Shown: positions 45,798 to 55,584 of the stretch, piece after piece
How the letters are laid out: every line of letters starts with the position of its first letter
Numbering within the stretch: position 1 is the stretch's first letter
Source: Conexibacter sp. CPCC 205762
GTDB lineage: Bacteria > Actinomycetota > Thermoleophilia > Solirubrobacterales > Solirubrobacteraceae
NCBI RefSeq assembly: GCF_030646155.1
Contig: NZ_JAUTDN010000013.1
Location: forward strand, 1 to 64,000
Direction: 5' to 3'
DNA: 64,000 bases
Notes under the pieces: model-generated
Told to the model about the DNA's origin: nothing
The model's database searches: none
Seen by the model: only the letters and a program-made list of their open reading frames with translations
Made by a program: the position numbers and the translations under genes

Positions 45798-45889
45798 GCG
45801 CACTCCGCCCGCCGCCCGTCGGCGCGCCGGCTTCTGCAAGCATCCGTGCGGCGTGAAGGGCCGCGCCCACGCGCGGCGAACGCTGCTCC

Positions 45890-47146
45890 ATGCGCAACCG
45901 CACGCTCCATCAGCTGCTCAGAGCGTTCACCGAGGACGCGGGCCTGCAGCTCGCGGCTGAGACGGCGCGCGGGGCGGAGATACCGTTCGAGGTCGTCGAG
46001 GAGCCCGGTGCTCGCTCCGCCCTCTACTGCTACAAGCCGCTGACGGGCAACTTCATCCGCTCGCGGATGGGGATCCTCGACCGGCTGCCGACCTACCTGC
46101 CGGCGGCGCGCGCGATCGCCGCGCTCGACGCGATCGACGCCTATCTGCGCAAGCGCGGCGAGCCGCGGATCCCGCCGGACGAGCGCGAGCGCGCCGACGC
46201 CGTGCTGCGCTCGTTCCTCTCCGCCGTCTACGCCGAGTCGAGCGAGTTCGGCTTCCAGCAGGAGCGCTTCAGCGCCGCCTACACCGAGCTGGAGGGGGCG
46301 CTCTACGAGGGCCGTCAGGTCGCCTACGTGATCGCGCCGCTGCTCGGGCTGGGGCTGGAGTCCGACGACGTGCCGCTCGGCGAGGGGCTCTCGCTCGTGC
46401 GCGGCGAGACGCTCGACGACGCGCCACCGGAGGCTGTCTGGTCGACGCCCGGCGAGGTCGAGCACGGCACCGTGCTGGCGGTCGTGACGCTGGAGAGCGA
46501 CAAGCTCGCCGGCCCGCCGCTGAGCGCCGCCCGCGCCCGCTTCCGCAGGCTGCTGAGCGCGCTGCGGCTGTTCGACGAGGGCTCCTACGCGCTCGGCCCG
46601 GTCGCCTGGGCGCGGCTCGACGGCGGCCCCTGGCAGGTCGCGCCGCTGGGCAGCGGCGGCCGCGCGCTCGGCCGTCAGACGCTGCCGCGCGACCAGGAGG
46701 ACGAGCTGCGCGCCTTCTGCAGCCTGATCGCGCGGCGCACGCCGCGCGCCGGCGAGGTCGCGTGGGCGCTGAGCCGTTTCGAGCTGGCGCGCGAGCGCGT
46801 CGCGCCGCTGGAGGCGCTGACCGACGACCTGCTCGCGCTGCGCGCGCTGCTGGAGCCGGAGGGGCCGGAGAGCGGCCGCCTCGCGCAGCGGCTGGCGGTC
46901 ATCTGCGCGCTGCCGGCCGAGCGCGCGGCGCTCGCCGAGCGGGTCGCGCGCGCGACCACGCTCGAACGGACCGTGATCGCCGGCCTCGCGCACAACGACG
47001 CCGGCGCCGACGCGCTGGCGGCCGAGCTGGCCGGCCACCTGCGCGCGCTGCTGCGCGACGTCCTCTGCGGCCACCTCGACTCCGACGTCCGCTCGCTCGC
47101 GGACGAATTGCTGGTCGAGGCCGCCGCGGACGTCGCGGCAGCCTGA
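45890..47146 (+). CDS. Protein of unknown function (418 aa), possible C-terminal HEPN-like helical domain
   Basis: Soluble protein with no signal or membrane segment. The N-terminal half (about 1-200) is mixed alpha/beta with 'ALYCYKPLTGNFIRSRMGIL' and 'RQVAYVIAPLLGLGL'; the middle has beta strands ('GTVLAVVTLESDKL'); the C-terminal 150 residues are helical. The layout of a beta domain followed by a long helical domain recalls ApeA/HEPN-type proteins, but the RxxxxH-type motif is not clean ('ERTVIAGLAHND' has a longer spacing). I do not assign a function. Single gene on the plus strand. Confidence 0.65.
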   Translation: MRNRTLHQLLRAFTEDAGLQLAAETARGAEIPFEVVEEPGARSALYCYKPLTGNFIRSRMGILDRLPTYLPAARAIAALDAIDAYLRKRGEPRIPPDERERADAVLRSFLSAVYAESSEFGFQQERFSAAYTELEGALYEGRQVAYVIAPLLGLGLESDDVPLGEGLSLVRGETLDDAPPEAVWSTPGEVEHGTVLAVVTLESDKLAGPPLSAARARFRRLLSALRLFDEGSYALGPVAWARLDGGPWQVAPLGSGGRALGRQTLPRDQEDELRAFCSLIARRTPRAGEVAWALSRFELARERVAPLEALTDDLLALRALLEPEGPESGRLAQRLAVICALPAERAALAERVARATTLERTVIAGLAHNDAGADALAAELAGHLRALLRDVLCGHLDSDVRSLADELLVEAAADVAAA

Positions 47147-47264
47147 ATCCGCCGCCGCACCACACCGTTCGGCGTTGCAACGTCTGTGCAACGTCAAGCG
47201 CAGACGCGCCATGTCACCGTTCCCGGCCGGGACGCAGGGCTGCGGCGGCCGATCACCGGGGCAG

Positions 47265-48944
47265 ATGAGCGCGTCGCCCGTCAACATGCCCAGATCCGAC
47301 CGCTACTTCCGCGCGCTGCTCGAATACGCCGGCGACGCCATCGTCGTCTGCGACGCCGGCGGGCGGATCGTGATCGCCAACGAGGAGACCGAGCGGCTGT
47401 TCGGCTACGCGCGCGAGGAGCTGATCGGCGAGCCGATCGAGGTGCTGCTGCCGCATGCGGCACGCGAACGGCACGTCGCGCATCGCGACGCGTTCATGGA
47501 GACGCATGCGCGCCGCGCGATGGGCAGACATCTCGCGCTCCACGGCCTCCGCAGAGACGGCAGCAGATTCCCGATCGAGGTCTCGCTCGGCCCCCTCGAC
47601 GAAGGCGGCGAGCGGCTCGTCGCGGCGATCGTGCGCGACGTCTCCGAGCGGCTGCGGATGGAGCAGGAGCTGCGCCGGCTGGCCGACCGCGACGAGCTGA
47701 CCGGGCTCTACAACCGCCGCCGCTTCACGCTCGACCTCGACCGCCTGATCGCCGCCGAGGAGACCGACGACGCGGCGCTGCTGCTGATCGACCTCGACAA
47801 CTTCAAGTACGTCAACGACACGCTCGGCCACAACGCCGGCGACGCCGTCATCCGCGCCGCCGCCGAGCGGCTGCGCGGGCTGATCCGCTCCGGCGACGTG
47901 CTGGCGCGGCTCGGCGGCGACGAGTTCGTCGTGCTGCTGCCGGGCGCCAGCCTGCGCGGCGCGACGCAGCTCGCCGAGCGGATCGTGAGCGCCTTCGAGC
48001 GCGGGCCGGCCGGCGGCGGCGAGCCGGTCACCGCCTCGGTCGGCGTGACGACCTTCGGCGGGCGCGACCGGATCGTGACCGGCGAGCAGCTGCTGGCCGA
48101 GGCCGACATCGCGATGTACTCCTCGAAGGAGGCCGGCCGCAACCGCGTCGCGCTCTACGGCCGCGACACCGGCAGCCCGACGCGGATGCAGGACGACCTG
48201 TCGCTCGCCAACCGCCTCAACCGCGCGCTGACGGGCGACGGGCTGGAGCTGTTCGCGCAGCCGGTCGTCGCGGTCGGCGAGGACGCGCCGCCGCGCCGCT
48301 TCGAGCTGCTGCTGCGGCTGCGCGGCGCCGACGGCGAGCTGCACTCGCCGGCCGTCTTCCTGCCGCTCAGCGAGCGCTTCGGCCTCGCGCGCCGGATCGA
48401 TCGCTGGGTGATCGCCGAGTCGCTGCGGCTGGCCGCCGTCCACCCGGCCGTCGCGGAGCTGGCGATCAACCTGTCGGCGACCTCGCTCGCCGACGCCGAC
48501 CTCGCCGACCACATCGCCGCGGGCACGCGCACGGCCGGCGTCGACCCGGGCCGGCTGCTGTTCGAGATCACCGAGACGGCCGCGATAACGAACAGCGCCG
48601 CCGCCGAGGAGCTGGCGCGCAGGCTGCGCGCGTTCGGCTGCCGGCTCGCGCTCGACGACTTCGGCACCGGCTTCGGCACCTTCACGACCCTGCGCAGGCT
48701 GCCGTTCGACGCGCTCAAGATCGACGGCAGCTTCATACGCGGCCTGTGCGACTCGGAGGCCGACCAGGTGATCGTGCGCTCGCTCGTCGACGTCGCGCAC
48801 GGGCTCGGCAAGCTCGCGACGGCCGAGTGGGTCGAGGACGAGCGCACGCTGACCGCGCTGCGCGACTACGGCGTCGACTTCGCGCAGGGCTACCACCTCG
48901 GCCGCCCGCGGCCGGCGGACGAGGTCTTCGCGGAGCTGAGCTGA
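47265..48944 (+). CDS. PAS-GGDEF-EAL protein (c-di-GMP cyclase/phosphodiesterase)
   Basis: 559-residue cytosolic signalling protein. PAS domain (about 12-125), GGDEF domain with intact 'GGDEF' at 217-221 and a full inhibitory RxxD site five residues before it ('RSGD'), and an EAL domain with ELL at 347-349 in place of EAL. The catalytic Glu and the downstream 'INLSAT', 'FEITET', 'DDFGTGFG', 'LKIDGSF' and 'ATAEWVED' residues are retained. Both activities are therefore possible. Several ATGs (47175, 47211, 47265, 47286) are in frame; 47265 is a compromise. Ends one base before the cyclase stop on the other strand. Confidence 0.9.
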   Translation: MSASPVNMPRSDRYFRALLEYAGDAIVVCDAGGRIVIANEETERLFGYAREELIGEPIEVLLPHAARERHVAHRDAFMETHARRAMGRHLALHGLRRDGSRFPIEVSLGPLDEGGERLVAAIVRDVSERLRMEQELRRLADRDELTGLYNRRRFTLDLDRLIAAEETDDAALLLIDLDNFKYVNDTLGHNAGDAVIRAAAERLRGLIRSGDVLARLGGDEFVVLLPGASLRGATQLAERIVSAFERGPAGGGEPVTASVGVTTFGGRDRIVTGEQLLAEADIAMYSSKEAGRNRVALYGRDTGSPTRMQDDLSLANRLNRALTGDGLELFAQPVVAVGEDAPPRRFELLLRLRGADGELHSPAVFLPLSERFGLARRIDRWVIAESLRLAAVHPAVAELAINLSATSLADADLADHIAAGTRTAGVDPGRLLFEITETAAITNSAAAEELARRLRAFGCRLALDDFGTGFGTFTTLRRLPFDALKIDGSFIRGLCDSEADQVIVRSLVDVAHGLGKLATAEWVEDERTLTALRDYGVDFAQGYHLGRPRPADEVFAELS

Positions 48945-48945
48945 G

Positions 48946-50055
48946 CTAGCCGGACGCCGGCCGCACGCGGAAGAGCGGCACCGCATGGTCGACGCCCTTC
49001 AGGCGCCGGTTCGGCAGCAGCGACCACTGCCACTCGCCCTGCGCGACGTCGCGCGTGGCGGCGGCCGCGACGACCGTCCCCGGCCGCGCGATCCCGGTGA
49101 TGCGGCTGGCGAGGTTGACCGGGCTGCCGTACCAGTCGCCGGCGTGGCCGAGCACCTGCCCGGTCGCCAGCCCGGCGCGCAGGCGCGGGAACTCCTCGCC
49201 CTCCGCGTCGGCGGCGGCGACGAGCGCGAGCGCGCTCTCCAGCAGCGCGTCGGGGTCGGCCGAGACGAGCATCGCCGCGTCGCCGATCGTCTTCACCAGC
49301 CGCACCCCCGGATGCGTGCCGGTGACGTCGCCGGTCAGCTCGATCAGCCGCCGCGCGACCGCGCCCAGCTCCTCCGCCGGCACGCGCTCGCCGAGCTTCG
49401 TGAAGCCGACCAGGTCGGCGAAGGCGATCGACATCCGCACCGCGCCGAGCACGCCGCCGCGGGCCAGCTCGGCGCGGTCGACGACGTCGGTGCGGAGCTG
49501 GTCGCGCAGGTGCATGTTGAGGATGTGCTGCATCAGGATGCCGAGCTGCGGCCCCAGCTCGGAGCCGGCGACGGCGTAGCGCTCGCTCAGCTCCTGCTCG
49601 CCGATCCCCGGCTCGAGGAAGGTCTCGCGCACGAGCGGCCGCAGCGTCGCGGCGACGCGCGCGAGCCCCTCGCCGAGCACGCGCGCGACCTCCAACATGC
49701 CCTCCTCCGGCAGGCCGGCGCGGCGGAACAGCTCCAGCCGCTCGGCCGCCTCGACGTCGCTGGCGGTGAGGACGCGGTCGTCCGGGCCGGGGCGCGGCAG
49801 GCCGAGCGCCTGCCGCAGTCTCAGCACCAGCTCCAGCGGCACGCCGGCCAGCGCGGCGACCTCACGCGGCGTGTACTGCTCGGTGCCGAGCGTGCGCTCG
49901 ACCTGCAGCAGCGCGAGGCGGTCCTCGGCGGCGGCGCGGCGCAGCTCGTCGAGCCCGACGCCGTCTTCCAGCAGCCGTTGCAGCAGCGCGACGCGCTCGG
50001 CCCGCGCCGACTCCCCCTCGACTCCTTCCAGCAGCCCCTCCGACTCGAAGTCCAT
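48946..50055 (-). CDS. Class III adenylate cyclase with N-terminal regulatory domain
   Basis: 369 residues resembling the mycobacterial Rv1264/Rv2212 type: an N-terminal helical autoregulatory domain (about 1-195) and a C-terminal catalytic domain (about 205-365). Key residues are all present: metal Asp214 ('AFADLVGF') and Asp259 ('KTIGDA'), adenine-selecting Lys255 and Asp307 ('GDWYGSPVN'), and transition-state Asn314 and Arg318. It should make cAMP as a homodimer. The ATG is eight bases after TAGGCT; the divergent TRIC-type gene starts only 38 bp away. Confidence 0.92.
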   Translation of the reverse strand: MDFESEGLLEGVEGESARAERVALLQRLLEDGVGLDELRRAAAEDRLALLQVERTLGTEQYTPREVAALAGVPLELVLRLRQALGLPRPGPDDRVLTASDVEAAERLELFRRAGLPEEGMLEVARVLGEGLARVAATLRPLVRETFLEPGIGEQELSERYAVAGSELGPQLGILMQHILNMHLRDQLRTDVVDRAELARGGVLGAVRMSIAFADLVGFTKLGERVPAEELGAVARRLIELTGDVTGTHPGVRLVKTIGDAAMLVSADPDALLESALALVAAADAEGEEFPRLRAGLATGQVLGHAGDWYGSPVNLASRITGIARPGTVVAAAATRDVAQGEWQWSLLPNRRLKGVDHAVPLFRVRPASG

Positions 50056-50092
50056 CGGCCGGGAGCCTACCGGCGCGAGTACGCTGCGGGGC

Positions 50093-50827
50093 GTGGTCGA
50101 TATCGTCCAGACCCCGCTCGCGCTCGATCTGCTCGCCGTCTTCGTCGGCGCGATATCGGGCGCGCTGCTGGCGGTCGTGCGCGGCTTCGACGTCGCCGGC
50201 GTCGTCGCGCTGGCGATCGTGACGGGGATCGGCGGCGGCATGATCCGCGACGTCCTGCTCAACCAGCTGCCGGTGTCGCTCGACAACCCGTGGTACCTGG
50301 CGACGGCGCTGGCAGGCGCCGCGATCGTCTTCTTCGCCGCCGGCACGATGCAGCGGATGGGCACGGTGATGCTGATGGCCGACGCGGTCGTGCTCGGCCT
50401 CTACGGGATCGTCGGCGCCGAGAAGGCGATCGCGAACGGGCTCGAGCTGCTGCCGGCGATCCTGCTGGGGATGATCACGACGATCGGCGGCGGCACGCTG
50501 CGCGACGTGCTGACCGGCCGTCCGCCGGCGATCTTCCAGGACGGCGAGCTGTACGCGGTCGCGGCGCTGGCGGGCGTGATCGCCTTCGTCGCGCTCGACA
50601 GACTCGGCGTGGCGCTGACGCTGTCGGTCGTGATCGGCAGCGCCGTCACCTTCCTGCTGCGGATCGGCGCCTGGGTGCGCGGCTGGCGGGCGCCGTCGCC
50701 GGTCGCCGTCGACGAGGCGCTGGTGGCGCGCTTCCAGGCCGTCCGTGAGGCGACCACACGGCGCACCGACACGGCCGCCGCTGAGGAGCGGGCGCGGCGC
50801 CGTCGCCGCTTCCGCCGCGGCAGCTGA
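50093..50827 (+). CDS. TRIC/UPF0126 family membrane protein
   Basis: 244 residues, about seven transmembrane helices as two inverted three-helix repeats, each carrying a glycine kink motif ('GIGGGMIRDVLLN' and 'TIGGGTLRDVLTG'), typical of prokaryotic trimeric intracellular cation channels. C-terminal tail is basic and Arg-rich. GTG start seven bases after TACGCT, so leaderless; its promoter overlaps that of the divergent adenylate cyclase. Ends seven bases before the LysR gene on the other strand. Confidence 0.9.
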   Translation: MVDIVQTPLALDLLAVFVGAISGALLAVVRGFDVAGVVALAIVTGIGGGMIRDVLLNQLPVSLDNPWYLATALAGAAIVFFAAGTMQRMGTVMLMADAVVLGLYGIVGAEKAIANGLELLPAILLGMITTIGGGTLRDVLTGRPPAIFQDGELYAVAALAGVIAFVALDRLGVALTLSVVIGSAVTFLLRIGAWVRGWRAPSPVAVDEALVARFQAVREATTRRTDTAAAEERARRRRRFRRGS

Positions 50828-50833
50828 GCGGCG

Positions 50834-51733
50834 CTACCGCTCCAGCAGCAGGTGCTCGGCGAGCGCCGCGAACGGCCTCGTCTGCGGGCCGGCTCTCGCC
50901 AGCAGCAGCACCGTGAAGCTCTGCGGCGGCTGCAGCGGCCGCGCGACGAGCCCGTCGAGCGCGACCCCGGCGAGGCCGCGCTCCTGCACCAGCGCGGCGC
51001 CGTGGTGGTCGCGCGCCGCCGCCACCAGCCCCTGCGCGATCGTCCCTATCCGCGGCGCGATCAGGTGCGGCCGCTCGGCGTCGCCCTGCAGCCGCGCGAT
51101 CGTCGCGCGCCGCTCCTCCGGTCCGTCGGCCTCCGCGACCATGACCGGCAGGTCGTCGAGGTCGCCCGGCGAGATCGCGTCGCGCGCGGCCGCGGGGTGG
51201 ACGGCCGGCAGCAGCGCGACGGCCGGCTCGCGGCCGACCGCCAGCGCGCGCGCCTTGTCGCCGGGCGGAAGCGTCAGCATGGCGACGGCGGTCGCGACGA
51301 GCGCGAGGTCCAGCTCGCCGCGACGCAGCAGCCGGACGGCGTCGTCGGGTGCGCGGCGCTCGCTCAGCGCCGGCTCGCCGCGCGCGACGATCCAGCGCTG
51401 CACGCGCTCGGCCCAGCTGTCCGGCAGGTCGGTGCTGACGCCGATCGCGAGCCGTCGCGTCGAGGCGTCCGAGCGCGCCCGCTCGATCGCGTGGCGCATC
51501 GCCACGACGGCGGGGATCGCGTCGTCGCGCAGCGCGATGCCGGCGTCGGTCAGCCCGACGCGGCGGGTCGAGCGGACCACCAGGGGCACCCCGATCTCCT
51601 GCTCGAGGCGGTTGATCCGCTTCGACAGCGCCTGGCGCGAGATGCCGAGCCGCGCGGCGGCCTGACCGTAATGGAGCTGCTCGGCGAGCGTCAGGAACGT
51701 GGGCACGAGGTCCCACGCCAGACGTGCGTTCAT
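50834..51733 (-). CDS. LysR-family transcriptional regulator
   Basis: 299 residues: N-terminal winged helix (about 6-66, 'YGQAAARLGISRQALSKRINRLEQEIGVPLVVRSTRRVGLT') and a C-terminal periplasmic-binding-like effector domain. Start ATG 51733 with GAGAGG just upstream. The divergent region holds a 7-N11-7 inverted repeat (51801-51825), the spacing expected for a LysR site, which suggests it controls itself and/or the large exported protein gene downstream. Effector unknown. Confidence 0.9.
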   Translation of the reverse strand: MNARLAWDLVPTFLTLAEQLHYGQAAARLGISRQALSKRINRLEQEIGVPLVVRSTRRVGLTDAGIALRDDAIPAVVAMRHAIERARSDASTRRLAIGVSTDLPDSWAERVQRWIVARGEPALSERRAPDDAVRLLRRGELDLALVATAVAMLTLPPGDKARALAVGREPAVALLPAVHPAAARDAISPGDLDDLPVMVAEADGPEERRATIARLQGDAERPHLIAPRIGTIAQGLVAAARDHHGAALVQERGLAGVALDGLVARPLQPPQSFTVLLLARAGPQTRPFAALAEHLLLER

Positions 51734-51797
51734 GGGCCTCTCGCGTCCATCGCGCGAGCAGCCTAGAGCGCGACGACGCGCCGAATCAGGAGGTTTC

Positions 51798-51825
51798 ACT
51801 CAATTACAACAACTTTGAGTAATTG
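51798..51825. promoter_or_regulatory. Candidate LysR operator
   Basis: CAATTAC (51801-51807) and GTAATTG (51819-51825) form a perfect 7-bp inverted repeat with an 11-base centre, and ACTCAA (51798-51803) pairs with TTGAGT (51815-51820) as an overlapping inverted repeat. It lies 65 bp upstream of the LysR start and about 120 bp upstream of the exported protein gene, in the most AT-rich stretch nearby. A related CAATTGG follows at 51841-51847. Confidence 0.55.
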
Positions 51826-51943
51826 GAAACCGGAAGTTGCCAATTGGACCGAAACGCGACGCAATCGGCCACGACTCGGTCACTTCTGTCCGGTGGACAA
51901 CGCCGAGGATCCGGAAGTGGAACCCACGAACCGGGGAGCATCG

Positions 51944-54900
51944 TTGCAGTCTTCTCACCCGCGGACGCGCCACGGCCGGCGCGCCACCGCGCTGCGGGCC
52001 GCGCTCGGCGCCGCACTCTTCGCCGCCGTCGCCGCCGCACCTGCCGCCGCCGCCACCGCGCCGACGATCTACGCCGCCAACAACACCGCCGTCGTGCCCG
52101 TCGAGGGCGTCAGCGGCGCGACGCTGACGCCGATCGCGAGCCTCACGGGCTCGCTCACCAACTCCGCCTTCGCCACCAGCCCGGACCAGAGAACCGTCTG
52201 GTACGCCGGCAGCACGACGATCACGCCGATCGACACCGCCACCAACGCGAAGGGCACCGCGATCACGGCGACCGCCGCGTCGATCGCGCTCAACCCCGCC
52301 GGCAGCGTCCTGTGGGTCGTCAGCAGCAGCGCCAGAACGGCGACGCCGTATGACGTCGGCGCGAGAACGTGGGGCACCGCGATCCCGCTCGGCAGCAGCG
52401 CCTCGCCGGCCGCCCGCAGCCTCGCGGTCTCCAACGACGGCAGAACGCTCTACGTCGGCACCGACAGAGGCCTGATCGTCGTCGACACGGTCGCCGGCAC
52501 GGCCGCGGCGCCGATCGTCGTCGGCACCGCCTCGCCGATCTTCGGCTCGCTCGACCTGACCGCCGACGGCGCGACGCTCTACGCCGGCACCTCGGGCGGC
52601 TTCTTCTCCGTCGACCTCGCGACCAGCATCGTCACGAAGCTGACGATCAGCGGCACCGGCAGCACCGCGATGAGAGCGGGGATGGCGCTCTCGCCCGACG
52701 GCGCGACGATGTACGGCGTCATCAGCTCGACCGGCTACAACTACCTCGTCCCGGTCGACACGGCGACGAGAACGGTCGGGACGCCGGTCAGACTGTCGAT
52801 CTCGCTCGCCTCCGACGTCGTCCTCACCGCCGACGGCAGAACGGCCTGGATCGGCAGCGCCAACGCCTCCGGCGGCTCGGTCCAGTCGGTCGACCTCGCC
52901 AGCGGCAGCGTCGGCGCCGAGCTGCCGACCAGCGGCCGCGTCTACGCCGTCGGCATCGCCGAGACCGAGGTGACCGGCCCGCAGTACCCGACGATCACGC
53001 TGCCGCGGCCGGCGATCTCCGGCGCGACCGGCGACCCGACCAACCCGACGGTGCCGGTCGAGATCGCGCAGAGAGACGAGAACGGCAGCGCGGTCGACAG
53101 CGCGCAGCTGACCGTCACCGCGACTGCGACGACGAACGCGAGCGTGCTGCCGCTGAGCGGCGTCGAGGTCGTCGGCACTGGCGCGACGCGCACGCTGAGA
53201 CTGACGCCGAGCGGCGTCGGCTACGCGGACGTGACGCTGAGAGTGACCGGCGCCGGCGGCCGCTCGGCGACGACGACGCTCAGATACGCCGCCTCGGCGG
53301 GCCTCTGGGAGGGCGCGCGCTGGCTGCTCGGCTCCTCCGACCTGTCGGCCGCGATCGACGTCGGCGACGGCTACATCATCGTCGCCGACGACGAGCGCGG
53401 CAACGTCGGCCTCTACAGGGGCGACGTCTCCGGCGCGCCGCTGAAGGAGTGGCCGATCGCGAACTGGTCGAGCACCAGCGGCGAGGTCGACTTCGAGGCC
53501 GCCGCGCGGGCCGGCGACAAGGTCTACTGGGCCGGCTCGCTCGGCAACTCGAAGGAGGGCGTCGTCCAGACCTCGCGCCACACCGTGATCGCGACGACGA
53601 TCAGCGGCAGCGGCGCTTCGACCGAGCTGACCTACGCGGGCGTCGGCCGCACCCTGCGCGCCGACATGATCGCGTGGGACAACGCCAACGGCAGACCGCT
53701 GAACCTGGAGCAGTCCGCGATCGGCGCGCCGAAGCAGGACTCCGGCTTCAACGTCGAGGGGATCGAGTTCGCGCCGGGCAGCACGACGACCGCGTACATC
53801 GGCTTCCGCGCGCCGCTGCAGGGCTTCCAGGCCGGCGGCAAGGCGCTCGTCGTGCCGGTCACGAACTTCGACAGGGTCGCGCAGGGGACCGCCGCGCAGG
53901 CGAGCTTCGGCAGCGCCTTCTGGCTCGACCTCGGCGGCCTCGGCATCCGCGAGCTGCGCAAGAACGACCACGACGAGTACCTGATCCTCGCCGGCGGCAC
54001 CGGCCACGGCACGATCGGCGGCGACCAGGTCCTCTACAAGTGGGACGGCGTGCCGTCGCACCAGCCGACGAGACTGCGCGACAGACTGCCGACCGACGCC
54101 TCGCAGCCGTACGACGACGGGCCGATGGCGTGGGAGGGCATCGTCGCGGTGCCGCACCCGCTCACCAACGGCGCGCAGGTCCAGCTCGTCGGCGACCAGG
54201 GCTACGTGAAGCTCTACCACGACACCTACAACGCCAAGAGCATCAGCCAGTTCTACTTCAAGAAGGCGCCGCTCTACACGCTCACGCTGACCGGCGCGCC
54301 GATCGGCCCGAGAGCGACCGCGACGACGCCCGTGTTCCCGCAGCAGGCGACCGGCACGATCGGCGCCGGGCAGTGGGTGACGGTCACCAACGACGGCGAC
54401 GAGCCGCTCGTGATCGGCACCGTGAAGGTGCGCGCCCGCGACCGCGCCTCGGTCGGCGACTTCCTCGTCGCCTCCGACGACTGCGCCGGCGCGACCGTCG
54501 CGCCGGCGGCGTCGTGCGAGCTGATGGTGCGGTTCGCCCCGGCGCGCGAGTCGGCGGCCTCGGCGGCCGACCTCGTGCTGGCGACCAACGCCGGCAGCGG
54601 CGAGACGCTCGTCGCGCTGAGCGCGACCAGCGGCACGCTGCCGAGAGGCGCCGACGGCGCGGACGGCAGAGACGGCGCCGACGGTCAGGACGGCAGAGAC
54701 GGCGCTGACGGCAGAGATGGCGCCGACGGTGCGGATGGCGGTACCGGGCCGAGAGGCGACACCGGCGCGAGCGGCGCCAGAGGCGACACGGGCGCGACGG
54801 GCGCCAGAGGCGACACGGGCGCGGCCGGCGCCAGAGGCGACACCGGCGCGACCGGCGCCAAGGGCGACACCGGCGCTGCCGGCGCGAAGGGCGACACCGG

Positions 54901-55381
54901 CGCTGCCGGCGCGAAGGGCGACACCGGCGCTGCCGGCGCGAAGGGCGACACCGGCGCTGCCGGCGCGAAGGGCGACACCGGCGCTGCCGGCGCGAAGGGC
55001 GACACCGGCGCTGCCGGCGCGAAGGGCGACACGGGCGACGCCGGCCCGGCCGGCCGTGACGGCAGCTTCGCCTTCAGCGCCGCCAAGAGCAGCGTCAAGG
55101 CCCGCCGCGGCGGCACGCTGAAGCTCGCCTTCACGCTCCGCAACGCCACGACCGCCGCCGTCGCGAGAGCGACCGCGACCGCCAGCGGCCCGAAGGCGCT
55201 CAAGCTCGCCGGCACGCGCACCGTCGCCGTCGGCGCGCTGAAGGCCGGCGCCAGCCGCACGCTGACGCTGCGCCTGAAGGTCGGCGCCGGCGCGAAGGCC
55301 GGCACGCACAGAGTCCGCGTGAAGCTGACGGTCGGCGGCCGCCGCGTCACGCGCGTCGTCACCGTGACGGTGACGCGCTAG
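51944..55381 (+). CDS. Large exported protein: YVTN-like propeller plus collagen-like Gly-X-Y segment
   Basis: 1145 residues. Signal peptide (about 1-36, '[18 protein letters not shown]'). A propeller of about 280 residues follows with repeated '[11 protein letters not shown]', '[11 protein letters not shown]', '[11 protein letters not shown]' and '[10 protein letters not shown]' blades. A second beta-rich region (about 430-790) and a domain with one paired Cys motif ('[20 protein letters not shown]') lead to a collagen-like stretch of about 45 Gly-X-Y triplets and a C-terminal Ig-like beta domain. TTG at 51944 has GGGGAG five bases upstream; GTG at 51917 is an alternative. Probably a surface-exposed or secreted fibre. 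Confidence 0.8.
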   Translation: MQSSHPRTRHGRRATALRAALGAALFAAVAAAPAAAATAPTIYAANNTAVVPVEGVSGATLTPIASLTGSLTNSAFATSPDQRTVWYAGSTTITPIDTATNAKGTAITATAASIALNPAGSVLWVVSSSARTATPYDVGARTWGTAIPLGSSASPAARSLAVSNDGRTLYVGTDRGLIVVDTVAGTAAAPIVVGTASPIFGSLDLTADGATLYAGTSGGFFSVDLATSIVTKLTISGTGSTAMRAGMALSPDGATMYGVISSTGYNYLVPVDTATRTVGTPVRLSISLASDVVLTADGRTAWIGSANASGGSVQSVDLASGSVGAELPTSGRVYAVGIAETEVTGPQYPTITLPRPAISGATGDPTNPTVPVEIAQRDENGSAVDSAQLTVTATATTNASVLPLSGVEVVGTGATRTLRLTPSGVGYADVTLRVTGAGGRSATTTLRYAASAGLWEGARWLLGSSDLSAAIDVGDGYIIVADDERGNVGLYRGDVSGAPLKEWPIANWSSTSGEVDFEAAARAGDKVYWAGSLGNSKEGVVQTSRHTVIATTISGSGASTELTYAGVGRTLRADMIAWDNANGRPLNLEQSAIGAPKQDSGFNVEGIEFAPGSTTTAYIGFRAPLQGFQAGGKALVVPVTNFDRVAQGTAAQASFGSAFWLDLGGLGIRELRKNDHDEYLILAGGTGHGTIGGDQVLYKWDGVPSHQPTRLRDRLPTDASQPYDDGPMAWEGIVAVPHPLTNGAQVQLVGDQGYVKLYHDTYNAKSISQFYFKKAPLYTLTLTGAPIGPRATATTPVFPQQATGTIGAGQWVTVTNDGDEPLVIGTVKVRARDRASVGDFLVASDDCAGATVAPAASCELMVRFAPARESAASAADLVLATNAGSGETLVALSATSGTLPRGADGADGRDGADGQDGRDGADGRDGADGADGGTGPRGDTGASGARGDTGATGARGDTGAAGARGDTGATGAKGDTGAAGAKGDTGAAGAKGDTGAAGAKGDTGAAGAKGDTGAAGAKGDTGAAGAKGDTGDAGPAGRDGSFAFSAAKSSVKARRGGTLKLAFTLRNATTAAVARATATASGPKALKLAGTRTVAVGALKAGASRTLTLRLKVGAGAKAGTHRVRVKLTVGGRRVTRVVTVTVTR
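54863..55024 (+). repeat. Six perfect 27-bp tandem repeats encoding GDTGAAGAK
   Basis: Identical 27-bp units start at 54863, 54890, 54917, 54944, 54971 and 54998. Four diverged copies of the same period precede them (from about 54753, with AGA-GGC in place of AAG-GGC). Each unit encodes three Gly-X-Y triplets. Sequence identity at synonymous sites points to recent expansion, so copy number probably varies among strains. Confidence 0.95.
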
Positions 55382-55395
55382 GCGAGTCGCAGATG

Positions 55396-55433
55396 GATCC
55401 CGCCCGGACCTCCGGAGAGGCCCGGGCGGGATC
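55396..55433 (+). terminator. Terminator after the collagen-like gene
   Basis: Twelve-base-pair stem (55396-55407 with 55422-55433); the 14-base loop can itself pair (CCTC with GAGG). Located 14 bp past the stop codon. Confidence 0.8.
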
Positions 55434-55584
55434 GCAGCGCAGTGAGGGCTGAACGCTCCCATCTGCTTTCCCGGATCTGAGAGCATTGAGCTGGGGAAGT
55501 CGATCGCGAGGGGGCCAGGAACCGCATGCTCATCACGTCCGTGATCCAGACGCTGCCGCACGCCGGCGTCGTTCGGCGGCGCAG

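Noticed and set aside
54753..55024. CRISPR-like array of 27-bp repeats
   Set aside because: Repeats are contiguous without spacers and encode Gly-X-Y triplets in the reading frame of the exported protein.
51800..55561. Very long open frame on the minus strand opposite the collagen-like gene
   Set aside because: It is a mirror of the GC-biased plus-strand gene; the translation is low-complexity Arg/Ala/Gly with no domain, and no ribosome site.
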